64,000 nucleotides of DNA from Calidihabitans tengchongensis (GCA_031459615.1 JAVKIE010000005.1:62001-126000), one strand, 5' to 3'; shown: positions 24,008-32,576, counted from the first letter of the stretch. Made by a program: numbers and translations. The notes: generated by a model from the sequence alone, not told the origin.

Positions 24008-26028
24008 CACCCGCGGGCCCTTCGAGCGGCGCGCCTGTCGCCCCTGACCAGCAGGTCAAGGAAATCGTCGAGAAGTACGAGGGAAAGACCCGCCCCCTGG
24101 GCGGGGTCTGGGGGGTGCTGGCCGCGGCCGTGGGCGTCGCCATGGCCGTGTACCACCTGTACGCCGCAACGGTTCCCTTCGTCCGCCAGATCCACCTGGT
24201 CCGCCACCTGATCTTTGTCCTGGTCCTCATCTTCCTGCTGTATCCGGGAACCCGGCGGTCGCTGCAGCGGACCTCACCCACCGGGTGGGACCTCCTCCTG
24301 GCCGCCGCGAGCATCGCGTCGCTGGGATACATCCTCGTCGACTTCGAAGCCTTCATCTACCGGGCCTACATCCCCACCCGGCTGGACCTGACCTTCGGCA
24401 TCATCACCATCCTGCTGGTCCTCGAGGCCACCCGGCGCACGGTGGGCAACGCCCTGGTCCTGGTGGTGGCCGCCTTTCTGGCTTACGCCTTTGTCGGACC
24501 GTGGCTGCCCGAGCCCTGGACCCACCGGGGCTACGACCTGACGCGGGTGGTCGGGCAGCTGTACATCACCCTGGAGGGCATCTTCGGCGTCCCGCTGGAA
24601 GTCTCGGCCACCTTCATCATCCTGTTCACCATCTACGGCGCGGTCCTGGACGCGTCCGGGGCCGGAAAGTTCTTCGTCGACCTGGCCCTCAGCCTCACCC
24701 GGGGCCGCCGCACCGCCCCGGGGCAGGCCACCACCGTGGCCTCGTTCCTGCTGGGCGGGCCGTCGGGCAGCGGGGTGGCCACCACCGTCACCGTGGGCGC
24801 CATCACCTATCCCCTGCTGAAGCGGGCCGGCTACGACCGGGAGTCGGCCGGAGGGCTGCTGGCGGCCGGGGGGATCGGCGCTGTGATCTCCCCGCCCATC
24901 CTGGGGGCGGCGGCCTTCATCATCGCCGAGATCCTGAAGATCTCCTACCTGCAGGTCCTGGTGATGACCATCATCCCCACGGTCCTGTACTACTTTGCCA
25001 TCATGCTGATGATCGAGCTGGACGCCCGGCGCATGCAGCTGCAGCCGGTGGAGATCGCGGCGGCCGAGACCCGCGAGCTGGTGGGCCGTTACTGGTACCT
25101 GCTGTCGTCGCTGGTCGTCATCCCGCTGTTCATGGTCATCGGCTTCACCGCCATCAAGGCTGTCATCTGGGCCACGGGGCTGGCGGTGGTCACCAGCCTG
25201 CTGCGCCCCGAGACGGCCCTGGTGAGCGTCCGGCGGACCCCGGCCCCGGGAGTGGGGTGGGGGGCAGAGGGCCTCCGCCTGGGGCCGGTGGCGGTGGACC
25301 CTCGCCGGCTCATCGCCGCGCTGGACAACGGCAGCCGCCAGGTCCTCAGCGTCGCCGCCACCTGCGCGGCCGCGGGGTTGATCGTGGGCGTCGTCAACCT
25401 GACGGGGCTGGGGTTGAAGGTGTCGGACATCATCATCACCTATGCGGGCGGACGCCTCCTGCCCACCCTGCTGTACGCCGCCCTCGCCCTGTGGGTGCTG
25501 GGACTGGCCCTGCCCATCACCGCCACCTACATCATCGCCGCCGTCATCGTGGCCCCGGCGCTGACCAAGCTGGGCGTCTCGGAGCTGGCCGCGCACATGT
25601 TCATCTTCTACTACGCCATTCTCTCGGAGGTGTCGCCGCCGGTGGGCCTGTCGCCGCTGGCGGCGGCCGCGCTCACCGGAGGCCGGCCGTTCCGGACCAT
25701 GCTGATGGCGTGGAAGTACACCCTGCCGGCGTTCGTAGTCCCCTTCATGTTCACCATCCACCCGGCCGGGCTGGGGTTGCTCCTGCAGGCGCCGGCCGCC
25801 GAGGTGGTCAAGGTCACCATCACCGCCATCCTGGGTCTGGCCGCCCTGGCGGCCGGCATCAGCGGGTGGGCGCTGCGGCAGACCACCTGGCCGGAACGGG
25901 CGATCCTCATCGCGGCCGGCCTCCTGCTCATCTACCCGGCCACAGCCCTGGACCTGCTCGCCCTGGCCCTGGCCGGCGGCGTCCTGGCCGTGCAGGCCAT
26001 CACCCGCCCCGCCCCTCAGCCCCGCTGA
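24004..26028 (+). CDS. TRAP transporter fused permease (4TM/12TM)
   Basis: Large membrane subunit, 674 aa, combining DctQ- and DctM-like parts as is usual for TAXI-TRAP systems. About 17-20 hydrophobic segments are visible. The central GASGAGKFFVDLALSLTRG, SFLLGGPSGSGVATTVTVGA and AGGIGAVISPPILGAAAFII match DctM half-repeat loops. A second set near residue 530-570 reads YYAILSEVSPPVGLSPLAAA. The ATG overlaps the DUF1850 stop. Uptake would be driven by an ion gradient rather than ATP. Confidence 0.93.
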   Translation: MTPAGPSSGAPVAPDQQVKEIVEKYEGKTRPLGGVWGVLAAAVGVAMAVYHLYAATVPFVRQIHLVRHLIFVLVLIFLLYPGTRRSLQRTSPTGWDLLLAAASIASLGYILVDFEAFIYRAYIPTRLDLTFGIITILLVLEATRRTVGNALVLVVAAFLAYAFVGPWLPEPWTHRGYDLTRVVGQLYITLEGIFGVPLEVSATFIILFTIYGAVLDASGAGKFFVDLALSLTRGRRTAPGQATTVASFLLGGPSGSGVATTVTVGAITYPLLKRAGYDRESAGGLLAAGGIGAVISPPILGAAAFIIAEILKISYLQVLVMTIIPTVLYYFAIMLMIELDARRMQLQPVEIAAAETRELVGRYWYLLSSLVVIPLFMVIGFTAIKAVIWATGLAVVTSLLRPETALVSVRRTPAPGVGWGAEGLRLGPVAVDPRRLIAALDNGSRQVLSVAATCAAAGLIVGVVNLTGLGLKVSDIIITYAGGRLLPTLLYAALALWVLGLALPITATYIIAAVIVAPALTKLGVSELAAHMFIFYYAILSEVSPPVGLSPLAAAALTGGRPFRTMLMAWKYTLPAFVVPFMFTIHPAGLGLLLQAPAAEVVKVTITAILGLAALAAGISGWALRQTTWPERAILIAAGLLLIYPATALDLLALALAGGVLAVQAITRPAPQPR

Positions 26029-26059
26029 TCCCTCTGGCCCGCCGCGGGTGCGGGACGTG

Positions 26060-26065
26060 TATGCT
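26060..26065 (+). promoter_or_regulatory. Probable -10 element before DUF1844 gene
   Basis: TATGCT within GTGTATGCTAGGAGTG lies 42 nt before the DUF1844 ATG, in the 79-nt gap after the TRAP permease. It is similar to the TATGCT before recR. No clear -35 partner. Confidence 0.4.
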
Positions 26066-26107
26066 AGGAGTGTCACAAGCGTACCGCAGGGAAGGAGGGA
26101 CGGCCAC

Positions 26108-26443
26108 ATGGCCGAGGAGCAGGAAACCGCGCAGACTCCCGAGCAGCCGGCGACCCTGGTGGACCTGCTGCGGTGGTTTGTGGGCGTGCTGGCGGGCAGC
26201 GCCTGGCAGTACCTGGGGCTGGTGCCCAACCCGAACACCAAGAAGATCGAGCAGAACTTCGACGACGCGCGGCTGGCCATCGACACCATGTCGGCAGTTC
26301 TGGACCTGCTGCGCCCGCGCCTGGACGACCGCCAGCGCCGGGAGATGGACGCGCTGCTGGCGGACCTGCGCCTGAACTTCGTGGAGCAGAAGGCGCGGGC
26401 GGAGGCCGCCCAGACCGCAGGGCGGCCGGCGGGAGGCCCGTAG
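26108..26443 (+). CDS. DUF1844 domain protein
   Basis: A 111-aa soluble protein of the DUF1844 family, function unknown. Residues about 17-92 hold the domain: LVDLLRWFVGVLAGSAWQYL, GLVPNPNTKKIEQNFDDARL, then AIDTMSAVLDLLRPRLDDRQ and a helical end. An N-terminal QETAQTPEQPA stretch and a charged Ala-rich tail flank it. The ATG at 26108 has GGAGGG about 9 nt upstream. It lies 7 nt before the DUF255 gene and probably shares its transcript. Confidence 0.88.
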   Translation: MAEEQETAQTPEQPATLVDLLRWFVGVLAGSAWQYLGLVPNPNTKKIEQNFDDARLAIDTMSAVLDLLRPRLDDRQRREMDALLADLRLNFVEQKARAEAAQTAGRPAGGP

Positions 26444-26450
26444 GCGGCCC

Positions 26451-28523
26451 ATGAACCGCCTGGCCGCAGAGCGCAGCGCCTACCTGCAGGCGGCCGCCCA
26501 CCAGCCGGTGGACTGGTTCCCCTGGTCGGAGGAGGCCTTCCAGCGGGCCCGGCGGGAGGACCGGCCCATCCTGCTGGATGTCGGGGCGGTGTGGTGCCAC
26601 TGGTGCCACGTGATGGATCGCGAAAGCTACGAGAACCCGGAGGTGGCCCGCATCATCAACGAGAACTTCGTGGCCATCAAGGTGGACCGGGACGAACGCC
26701 CGGACATCGACGCCCGCTACCAGCAGGCGGTGGGCGCGCTGTCCGGCGAAGGCGGGTGGCCGCTGACGGCGTTCCTGACCCCCGACGGCCAGGTCTTTTT
26801 CGGCGGCACCTACTTCCCGCCGACGGACAGCTACGGCCGGCCGGCATTCTCACGGGTTCTGCTCAGCGTCGCCCGCTACTATCGGGACAACCGCTCGGAT
26901 GTCCTGCAGGCGGCCGCGGACCTGCACCGGCAGCTGGCGGCCCACGGGCGCCCGCGACAGCAGGGCGACCTCAACCCGGACCTGCTGGCGGCGGCGGAGG
27001 CCGCCATCGGGCGGGCGTTCGACCCCTCCCACGGCGGTTTCGGAAGCGCGCCCAAGTTCCCCCACCCCGCCACCGTGGAGTTCCTGCTGCGGCGCCACTT
27101 CCGCACCCGCGCCCCGGACCTGCTGGAGATGGCGGCCCTGACCCTGGACCGGATGGCCCGGGGAGGCATCCACGACCAGGTGGGCGGAGGCTTCCACCGC
27201 TATGCCACCGACGCCCGATGGATCCTGCCCCACTTCGAGAAGATGCTCTACGATAACGCGGCGCTGCTGCTGGCTTACCTGCACGGCTACCAGGCCACGG
27301 GGCGGGAAGCGTTCCGCGCGGTGGCCGCCGACACGATCGACTTCATGGCGCAGGTGCTGTGGGACCCGCAGCGGGCGGCCTTCCGCGGCAGCCAGGACGC
27401 CGACGTGGCCCCGGGCGACGATGGAGGCTACTTCACCTGGTCCGAGCAGGACGCGCGCGCGGTGCTCACCGACGACGAGTTCGCCGTCCTGGCCGAGCAC
27501 TACCATCTGCGGGGGCGGGGCGAAGTGCACACCGACCCCACCCGGCACGTGCTGTACGTGGACCGGGACCCCGACGTGGTGGCCGCCTCTCTGGGCAGGG
27601 ACCCGGACGAGGTGCGCCGGCTGATCCGCAGCGGCCGCGCCAGACTCGCCGCCGCCCGGGCCCGGCGGCAGGCGCCCATCACCGACCCCGCCTGCTACGC
27701 CTCCTGGAACGGCATGGCGGTGTCCGCCTTCCTGGAGGCGTCCGTCGTCCTCGACGACGCCCGCTGCCGGGCGCTGGCCCTGCAGGCCCTGGAGGGTTTT
27801 CTGCAGGCAGCGTTCTCCCCGGCGCGCGGGTTCGCGCACGCCCTGGGGGATGACCCCGTGTCGGGAATCCGCTTTCTGGACGATCAGGCCCAGATGGCCC
27901 AGGCGCTGCTGGACGCCTATGAAACCACCGGCCAGGCCCGGTACCTGCGGGTGGCCCGCCTGGTGGCCGACCTGATGCTGCGCGACTACTGGGAGGGGAC
28001 CGGATTCCGGGATGTGCCTCGCGATGCGTCCGGCCCGGGGACCGACCTGCCCCACATTCCGGTGCAGGACGCGCCCACGCCGGCGGCCAACGCGGTGGCC
28101 GCGCGGGTCCTGCTGCGGCTGTCCCGCCTCTTCCACCACCTCCCCTACCGGGAGGCGGCGGAGGACCTGCTGCGGGCGTGGGCGCCGGCCCTGGCCCCGC
28201 ACGCCGTGTTCGCCTCCACCCTGCTGCTGGCGGTGGACGACCTTCTGACCGAGCCGGCCCACGTGACCGTCGTCGGCCCGCTGGACGACTGGCGGACGGC
28301 GGGCCTGCATGCCGCCGCGCGCCGGACGTATCGGCCGGACAAGATCATCTCGGTGCACGGCGACGGGCAGGACGTCCCTCTCCCGCCGGTAGTGCAGGCG
28401 ATGGCCACGGCGGCGCGGCAGCCCACGGCCTACGTGTGCGCCGGCACGGCCTGCGCGCCGCCCGTTACCGACCCGCAGGCGCTGGCGGACACCCTGGCCA
28501 CCTTCGGCACTGCCCGCCCCTGA
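26451..28523 (+). CDS. DUF255 thioredoxin-like/N-acylglucosamine epimerase-fold protein (YyaL type)
   Basis: A 690-aa cytosolic protein of the spermatogenesis-associated protein 20/YyaL family. The N-terminal thioredoxin-like domain (about 1-160) carries the family motif WCHWCHVM with cysteines at about 49 and 52. It is followed by FVAIKVDRDERPDIDARYQ and GGTYFPP. The rest is an alpha/alpha-barrel-like domain with DQVGGGFHRYATDARWILPH and FEKMLYDNAALLLAYLHGY. A redox role has been proposed for the family but the reaction is unknown. The ATG is 7 nt after DUF1844, and the stop is 3 nt before DUF309. Confidence 0.92.
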   Translation: MNRLAAERSAYLQAAAHQPVDWFPWSEEAFQRARREDRPILLDVGAVWCHWCHVMDRESYENPEVARIINENFVAIKVDRDERPDIDARYQQAVGALSGEGGWPLTAFLTPDGQVFFGGTYFPPTDSYGRPAFSRVLLSVARYYRDNRSDVLQAAADLHRQLAAHGRPRQQGDLNPDLLAAAEAAIGRAFDPSHGGFGSAPKFPHPATVEFLLRRHFRTRAPDLLEMAALTLDRMARGGIHDQVGGGFHRYATDARWILPHFEKMLYDNAALLLAYLHGYQATGREAFRAVAADTIDFMAQVLWDPQRAAFRGSQDADVAPGDDGGYFTWSEQDARAVLTDDEFAVLAEHYHLRGRGEVHTDPTRHVLYVDRDPDVVAASLGRDPDEVRRLIRSGRARLAAARARRQAPITDPACYASWNGMAVSAFLEASVVLDDARCRALALQALEGFLQAAFSPARGFAHALGDDPVSGIRFLDDQAQMAQALLDAYETTGQARYLRVARLVADLMLRDYWEGTGFRDVPRDASGPGTDLPHIPVQDAPTPAANAVAARVLLRLSRLFHHLPYREAAEDLLRAWAPALAPHAVFASTLLLAVDDLLTEPAHVTVVGPLDDWRTAGLHAAARRTYRPDKIISVHGDGQDVPLPPVVQAMATAARQPTAYVCAGTACAPPVTDPQALADTLATFGTARP

Positions 28524-28526
28524 GCC

Positions 28527-29225
28527 GTGTCCTACGCCCGCCTCAAGCACCTGCTGTCCGGCCTGGCGCTGGAGGCGCTGGGCGATCCCGCCGGAGCATC
28601 GTGGGCGCCGGTGGCCTGCGCCTACGGCGAACTGGCCACCAGTGACCGGCTCGCCGTGCCGCTGGAGGTGGTGCTGGAGCGCGCCGGCCAGATCGGACGG
28701 CCTGTGGGCTACAGCCCCCAGGAGACAGATGCGTCCATCCTGGCCGAGCGGGGACTGCTCCTCCGCGGGCCGGACGTCCTGTCGCTGCACCCGGAGTTCG
28801 CCCCGTACCTGGACTACTGCCGGCGGCAGACCTCGCGGCTGGTGCGGGCCCTGGTCCGGATGCGGCAGGAGGGCGCGGGGGACGCGCTGCGCCGGGCCGC
28901 GGCCCTGCTGGAGGCCGGCCTGTACTTCGAATGCCACGAGCTGCTGGAGGGAGTCTGGCGCGCCACCCGCGGGCCGGAACGGGACTTCTACCACGGTCTC
29001 ATCCAGGTGGCCGCCGCCTTCTACCACTTCGAGAAGGGCAACTGGCACGGGGCTCGGGTCCTGCTGGATAAGGGGCTGGACAGGCTGCGGCGGTACCCGG
29101 ACACCTACCTGGGGGTGGACCTGCGGTCGCTGGTCGAGGGCCTGCGGCCCTGGCGGGACTACTTCGGGACGGCCGGAGTCCGCCGCCGGCCGGACCTGTA
29201 CCCGGCCCTGCGCTTTGTCGCCTGA
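28527..29225 (+). CDS. DUF309 domain protein with N-terminal extension
   Basis: A 232-aa protein. The C-terminal half (about 120-205) is DUF309: GLYFECHELLEGVWRATRGP, then DFYHGLIQVAAAFYHFEKGN and the LDKGLDRLRRYPDTYLGVDL helix. The conserved HExLE-x-x-W and YHGLIQ pattern suggests a metal-binding helical bundle; function is unknown. The N-terminal 115 residues (winged-helix-like length, no recognised motif) exceed the usual short DUF309 proteins. The GTG start is 3 nt after the DUF255 stop, so the three genes from 26108 probably form one operon. Confidence 0.85.
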   Translation: MSYARLKHLLSGLALEALGDPAGASWAPVACAYGELATSDRLAVPLEVVLERAGQIGRPVGYSPQETDASILAERGLLLRGPDVLSLHPEFAPYLDYCRRQTSRLVRALVRMRQEGAGDALRRAAALLEAGLYFECHELLEGVWRATRGPERDFYHGLIQVAAAFYHFEKGNWHGARVLLDKGLDRLRRYPDTYLGVDLRSLVEGLRPWRDYFGTAGVRRRPDLYPALRFVA

Positions 29226-29282
29226 CGTCCGCGGGCGACGCGGTCACAGCACGGAGCGGTGCGGGCGCGCCCGGGTCTGTGC

Positions 29283-29288
29283 TACTAT
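29283..29288 (+). promoter_or_regulatory. Extended -10 of tRNA-Ser(GCU)
   Basis: TGCTACTAT gives an extended -10 (TG-n-TACTAT) 11 nt before the tRNA. The same TGTGCTA arrangement precedes tRNA-Arg(GCG) at 30134. Confidence 0.5.
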
Positions 29289-29299
29289 GGAGCACGGCC

Positions 29300-29393
29300 G
29301 GAGGGGTGACCGAGTGGCCGAAGGTAGCCGCCTGCTAAGCGGTTGAGCGGGCACACACCCGCTCCGTGGGTTCGAATCCCACCCCCTCCGCCA
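29300..29393 (+). tRNA. tRNA-Ser(GCU)
   Basis: A 94-nt type II tRNA. Acceptor arm GGAGGGG pairs with CCCCTCC, discriminator G, and CCA is encoded. Anticodon stem CCGC/GCGG encloses the loop CTGCTAA, giving anticodon GCT for AGC/AGU. A long variable arm (GGTTGAGCGGGCACACACCCGCTCC region) and the T-loop TTCGAAT are present. Confidence 0.97.
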
Positions 29394-29507
29394 CTCCCAG
29401 GCCGGGAACTTCGCGGTCCGGGACCGGAGAGAGCACGGACCGGAGACGGAACCGGGTACCCCCCCTTGCCCGCCGGATCCCTGATCCCTGACCTCGCAGT
29501 TCCGCGC

Positions 29508-30020
29508 CTAGAGACCTTCCACGATCTGCTTCCACTGGCCGGGCACGAAGACCATGATGGCCATCACCCGGCCGCGCATCACGCCGAACTTCCCGATGTC
29601 AAACGCGATGCCCAGGCTGTCGTAGATCAGGGTAATGCTGCGCGAATCCTCGTCGGTGGTGAACTCGCTGCCGTAGGCTGCCTCCACCGCCGCCCGCTCC
29701 GACCCGCCGGTCAGCCCGCCCTTGTCGGTCCGGTAGGCGTCGCTGAGCTGGATGAGCACGAAGACGACCTTGCCGCTGTCCTTCTCGGCGATCAGCAGGA
29801 ACGGGCGCAGCGGCCAGTCGTAGATGGAGTATTTCTCGCGGTCGGCCTTGTCGTACAGGTCCCCCAGCAGCCGGACGGCCTCATCCACCTGTCCGCCTAC
29901 CTGGATGCCGCCCGCCGACTGGCCGGCCACGATGGCCGACGACGTCTGCGCCGCCGCCGGCACGCCGGCCAGCGCCACCACCAGCAGTCCTGCAATCAGA
30001 AGGTGCCTCACGACCCTCAC
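29508..30020 (-). CDS. Secreted protein of unknown function
   Basis: About 170 aa with a Sec signal (HLLIAGLLVVALAGVPAAAQ) followed by a soluble domain. I recognise no family. Repeated features are a helical GQVDEAVRLLGDLYDKADRE segment and strands such as PFLLIAEKDSGKVVFVLIQL and SLGIAFDIGKFGVMRGRVMA, suggesting an alpha/beta periplasmic fold. The start is uncertain: GTG at 30020 or 30011, and the frame stays open upstream without a ribosome site. It lies alone between tRNA-Ser(GCU) and tRNA-Arg(GCG), on the opposite strand to both. Confidence 0.65.
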   Translation of the reverse strand: MRVVRHLLIAGLLVVALAGVPAAAQTSSAIVAGQSAGGIQVGGQVDEAVRLLGDLYDKADREKYSIYDWPLRPFLLIAEKDSGKVVFVLIQLSDAYRTDKGGLTGGSERAAVEAAYGSEFTTDEDSRSITLIYDSLGIAFDIGKFGVMRGRVMAIMVFVPGQWKQIVEGL

Positions 30021-30136
30021 CCCAGTGGGGATACCCTCACTTCGGCCCCCCTCCACACCGTGCCCCCGGCGGAGGCGTCCTAGCCCGCCCGGGGCGGCAT
30101 CCCCACTGTACCACAGGGAGGGCACGGGGCCTGTGC

Positions 30137-30142
30137 TATAAT
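30137..30142 (+). promoter_or_regulatory. Extended -10 of tRNA-Arg(GCG)
   Basis: TGTGCTATAAT contains a perfect TATAAT with the extended TG one base upstream, 10 nt before the tRNA. Confidence 0.65.
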
Positions 30143-30152
30143 CAGCCTGCGC

Positions 30153-30228
30153 GCGCCCGTAGCTCAGTGGATAGAGCGTTGGCCTGCGGAGCCAAAGGTC
30201 GTGGGTTCAAGTCCCGCCGGGCGCGCCA
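30153..30228 (+). tRNA. tRNA-Arg(GCG)
   Basis: A 76-nt tRNA with acceptor GCGCCCG/CGGGCGC, discriminator G and encoded CCA. Anticodon stem TTGGC/GCCAA encloses CTGCGGA, giving anticodon GCG (codon CGC). This is unusual, since most bacteria read CGC with an inosine-modified ACG tRNA. The D-arm GCTC-AGTGGATA-GAGC and the T-loop TTCAAGT are normal. Confidence 0.93.
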
Positions 30229-30268
30229 TCCTCTCCCTGCGAAGCGCAAAGGTTTTAAGCCGCCATCC

Positions 30269-30288
30269 CGGGACTTGAACCCACGACC
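30269..30288 (-). repeat. Inverted copy of tRNA-Arg T-arm
   Basis: A 20-nt perfect complement of tRNA-Arg(GCG) positions 30197-30216 (variable region and T-arm) lies 40 nt downstream of the tRNA in inverted orientation. It runs directly into a composite palindromic repeat. No other part of a tRNA is recognisable beside it, so it is a fragment rather than a second gene. Confidence 0.7.
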
Positions 30289-30289
30289 T

Positions 30290-30342
30290 GAGGGACGCCA
30301 TCCTCTTTCCCCTCTCCCTCCGGGAGAGGGCAGGGTGAGGGC
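30290..30342. repeat. Composite palindromic repeat (REP-like), copy A
   Basis: The core CCCTCTCCC-TCC-GGGAGAGGG forms a 9-bp hairpin, followed by CAGGGTGAGGGC. It is preceded by GGGACGCCATCCTC. Copies with the same core and flank occur at 30987 and 32870. It lies just beyond the 3' end of the frameshifted cupin gene. Confidence 0.8.
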
Positions 30343-30344
30343 AC

Positions 30345-30826
30345 TCAAGCCCCGCCGGACCTCCCGGTTCCCTCCGCCCAGGCCCGGATGTCGACGGAAA
30401 ACGGCAGGCGAGGCGGATCACCCTCGGTGCCGGGCGCCGGATTGCGTTCCAGGTACTCGATATCAATCAGCGAGAAAGGGAAGATCGCGTGCAACGTCGC
30501 GGGTGAGCCACTCGAGTTGCGCGTGCCATGGGCGGTCCCGGCGGGCACAAAGACGACGGCTCCGGATCCGACCGTCTGAGTGTCATCGCCCAGCCTGACC
30601 TCTGCCACGCCCTCGTCGATGACGAGTATTTCCTCCATCGCGTGGCGATGAAGCGGAATGCGATCGCCGGGGCCAGCACCTCCCACAGCACGACCAGCCC
30701 GTGCACGAATGCACCGTCGGGCCGCGCCGGATCCACGACTGCGGCGATGCGGCTGTTGGGCCGCCAGTCATCGGGATCCGCGGCATCGGTGAGGGGAACG
30801 AAGCGGCGCTCGGTAATGATAGCCAT
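30345..30826 (-). pseudogene. Cupin gene with a single-base frameshift
   Basis: An AGGAGG ribosome site precedes the ATG at 30826. The first frame gives MAIITERRFVPLTDAADPDD and continues to VVLWEVLAP. At the CCCCGG run near 30667-30672 the sense moves to another frame: GDRIPLHRHAMEEILVIDEG, then VPAGTAHGTRN and a stop at 30345. Adding one G at that run would restore a continuous cupin of about 160 aa with the metal ligands HRH, E and H. Either a recent frameshift mutation or an indel error in the assembly explains it. Otherwise it would be a small single-domain cupin of unknown substrate. Confidence 0.75.
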
Positions 30827-30897
30827 CTCATCCTCCTCGGCCGTATACGCATCGGGGAGGGCCGAAGGCTCCGACCCTCCCCGCCTGCGCACTCGCA

Positions 30898-30985
30898 TCA
30901 GCGCACGATGATCGTTCCGGTCATCCCTTCCACCGGCATGTGGACGGGCTCCCCGTGGAGAGGGTGCAGGGCGAGGGCCCCAGCG
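30898..30985 (-). pseudogene. Possible C-terminal remnant of a cupredoxin-like gene
   Basis: The last 25 codons before a stop at 30898 read LHPLHGEPVHMPVEGMTGTI with a final IVR, like the copper-site end of a plastocyanin/azurin-class domain. Upstream the frame runs straight into a palindromic repeat (from 30987) and loses sense. This suggests a gene truncated at its 5' side. Too short for a firm call. Confidence 0.3.
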
Positions 30986-30986
30986 C

Positions 30987-31068
30987 GGTGGAGCGCCCCG
31001 TCAGGGACGCAATCCCTGTTCCCCTCTCCCGCCGGGAGAGGGCAGGGTGAGGGTCTGACCCCAAAATT
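30987..31068. repeat. Composite palindromic repeat, copy B, with GGGTCTGACCCC tail
   Basis: The most complete copy has three parts. GGTGGAGCGCCCCGTCAGGG is followed by CCCTCTCCC-GCC-GGGAGAGGG with CAGGGTGAGGG, then GGGTCTGACCCCAAAATT (31051-31068). The last part contains its own GGGTCTGACCC near-palindrome. Confidence 0.8.
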
Positions 31069-31154
31069 CCCGGTGCGGGGGCGCACGAGGAAAAACAGAA
31101 GGAGAAGCCGGGCCGGCCGCAGAGTCAATTTCCCTCGAAGGGGGTGAAAGCGCC

Positions 31155-31508
31155 ATGAGCGCGGATTGCGTGGAGTACGTGTACCTGGAAACCCACCACT
31201 GGGAAGAGTCGCTGGCCTTCTGGCAGCGGCTGGGCTTCCGGCTGGCCCTGAACCTGGGGCGGGCAGGCCGCCTGGAAGCTCCCGCCGGAGGGACAGCGAT
31301 CTTCCTGGAGGAGGTCCCCGGGCATCACTCCCTGACCATGGAGGTCTACCTGCGCGCGCCCGAGGAGTTCGAGCCCTCCGGCCCAGTGCAGGTCGTGCAG
31401 CGCTGGCACGACAGCCACTGGGGGACACGCCTGATGCAGATCCGGGACCCCGACGGCCGGACGTTCACCGTCCAGGTCCAACCCCGGAAGGGCGGCAGCC
31501 AGACCTGA
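31155..31508 (+). CDS. VOC-superfamily (glyoxalase-like) protein
   Basis: A 117-aa single vicinal-oxygen-chelate domain. VEYVYLETHHWEESLAFWQR followed by LGFRLALNLGRAGRLEAPAG is the typical beta-alpha-beta start. The C-terminus THE WGTRLMQIRDPDGRTFTVQV half-module is the usual ending with a DPDG turn. The family includes metal-dependent lyases, dioxygenases and antibiotic-binding proteins; which applies is unknown. The ATG follows AAGGGGGTGA. It stands alone between repeat copy B and the decayed TRAP locus. Confidence 0.85.
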   Translation: MSADCVEYVYLETHHWEESLAFWQRLGFRLALNLGRAGRLEAPAGGTAIFLEEVPGHHSLTMEVYLRAPEEFEPSGPVQVVQRWHDSHWGTRLMQIRDPDGRTFTVQVQPRKGGSQT

Positions 31509-31541
31509 CCACGGGACAAGCACGCCGGGTACGCCGCACTC

Positions 31542-31925
31542 TCACCACCGCGGCAGCGCGGGCCACCATACCCGCCACCGGCCGGGCCCGGAAGAGATGA
31601 CCACGCTGGCCCCATCGCCGAAGGCCTGCGTCAGATCCAGGACCCGGTCGCCGACGCGCAGGCGGTGGCCGGCCCGGGCGGGGATCCGCGGGGGCAGCGC
31701 GCCCACCCGACGGGGCGACCGCAGCACGTACTGGCCGCCCTCCCGCGCATAGCCGTCTCCGGGCAGCCCCGCGCCCTGGGACACGAACCGCACCTCCACC
31801 AGCCAGAGCCCGTCCCGCTCGGCCTGGAACACCTCCGCCACCGGCGTGCGCTCGACGGTGTGGGTATACAACAGCTCGACCCGCGCGCCCGGAGCGACGG
31901 CCACCAGTGCTGACCGTCCCTCCCC
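31542..31925 (-). pseudogene. Decayed DUF1850 gene
   Basis: The C-terminal 122 codons before the stop at 31542 match DUF1850: VAPGARVELLYTHTVERTPV, AEVFQAERDGLWLVEVRFVS and HRLRVGDRVLDLTQ. Compared with the intact copy at 23480, the signal/anchor and first strand are missing. The 5' side is fused, in a different frame, to the end of a truncated TAXI binding-protein remnant. Confidence 0.7.
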
Positions 31926-31939
31926 GGCGACCCGCACTC

Positions 31940-32500
31940 CACCGGACGATCGGTCGGCATCAGGGCGGTGATCCCGCGGTACGTCCCGGGGGGAATGACC
32001 TGGCGCGTGTAGAACGGCCAGCGGGCCCGCAGGGCCTCGTCGCCGATGGGCAGGATCACGATGTCCCGCGACGCGGCGACATCCGTCACGGCGGCGGTGG
32101 GGATGCCGGCCGTCAGGAAGACCGCGTCCACGATCCCATCCCGCAGCTGGTCCATGCCAGCCGCAAAGGACAGGAAGTCCACCCGCAGCTCGCGATAGTA
32201 GATGTCGTGCACCTGGAGAATCTGCCGGGCGTTCGCCTCGGTGCCGCTGCCCGGCGCCCCCCACCACGCGCCTGCCCCGGAGGTGCTCCACCCGACTGAT
32301 CCCCTTGTCCCGCAGGGTCACGATCTGGATGGTCTCCGGGTACAGCATGGCCACGCCGCGGAAGGCCGTGATGGGACGCGGTCGGTTAGACCCGGGCTCG
32401 GCGAACATCTCCCGGCCGTTGTAGGCGTGGTAGGCGATGTCGTTCTGGACCAGCGCCAGGTGGGCATCGTCGCGGGCCAGGAACTGGATGTTGGCCACCG
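31940..32500 (-). pseudogene. Decayed TAXI binding-protein gene with frameshift
   Basis: Two frames together give the middle of a TAXI receptor. The first, upstream part reads NIQFLARDDAHLALVQNDIA and HLRGRRVVGGAG. Near 32255-32275 the sense shifts to the frame reading GAPGSGTEANARQILQVHDI and YRELRVDFLSFAAGMDQLRD, ending around ALMPTDRPV. The signal peptide and the last quarter are missing. The intact relative lies at 22531-23499. Confidence 0.7.
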
Positions 32501-32576
32501 GCGCCAGCAGCAGGATGTGGAATCCCAGGGCGATGGTCAGGCTGACGGAGGCCAGCTCGCCGACGCCACGATCCCC

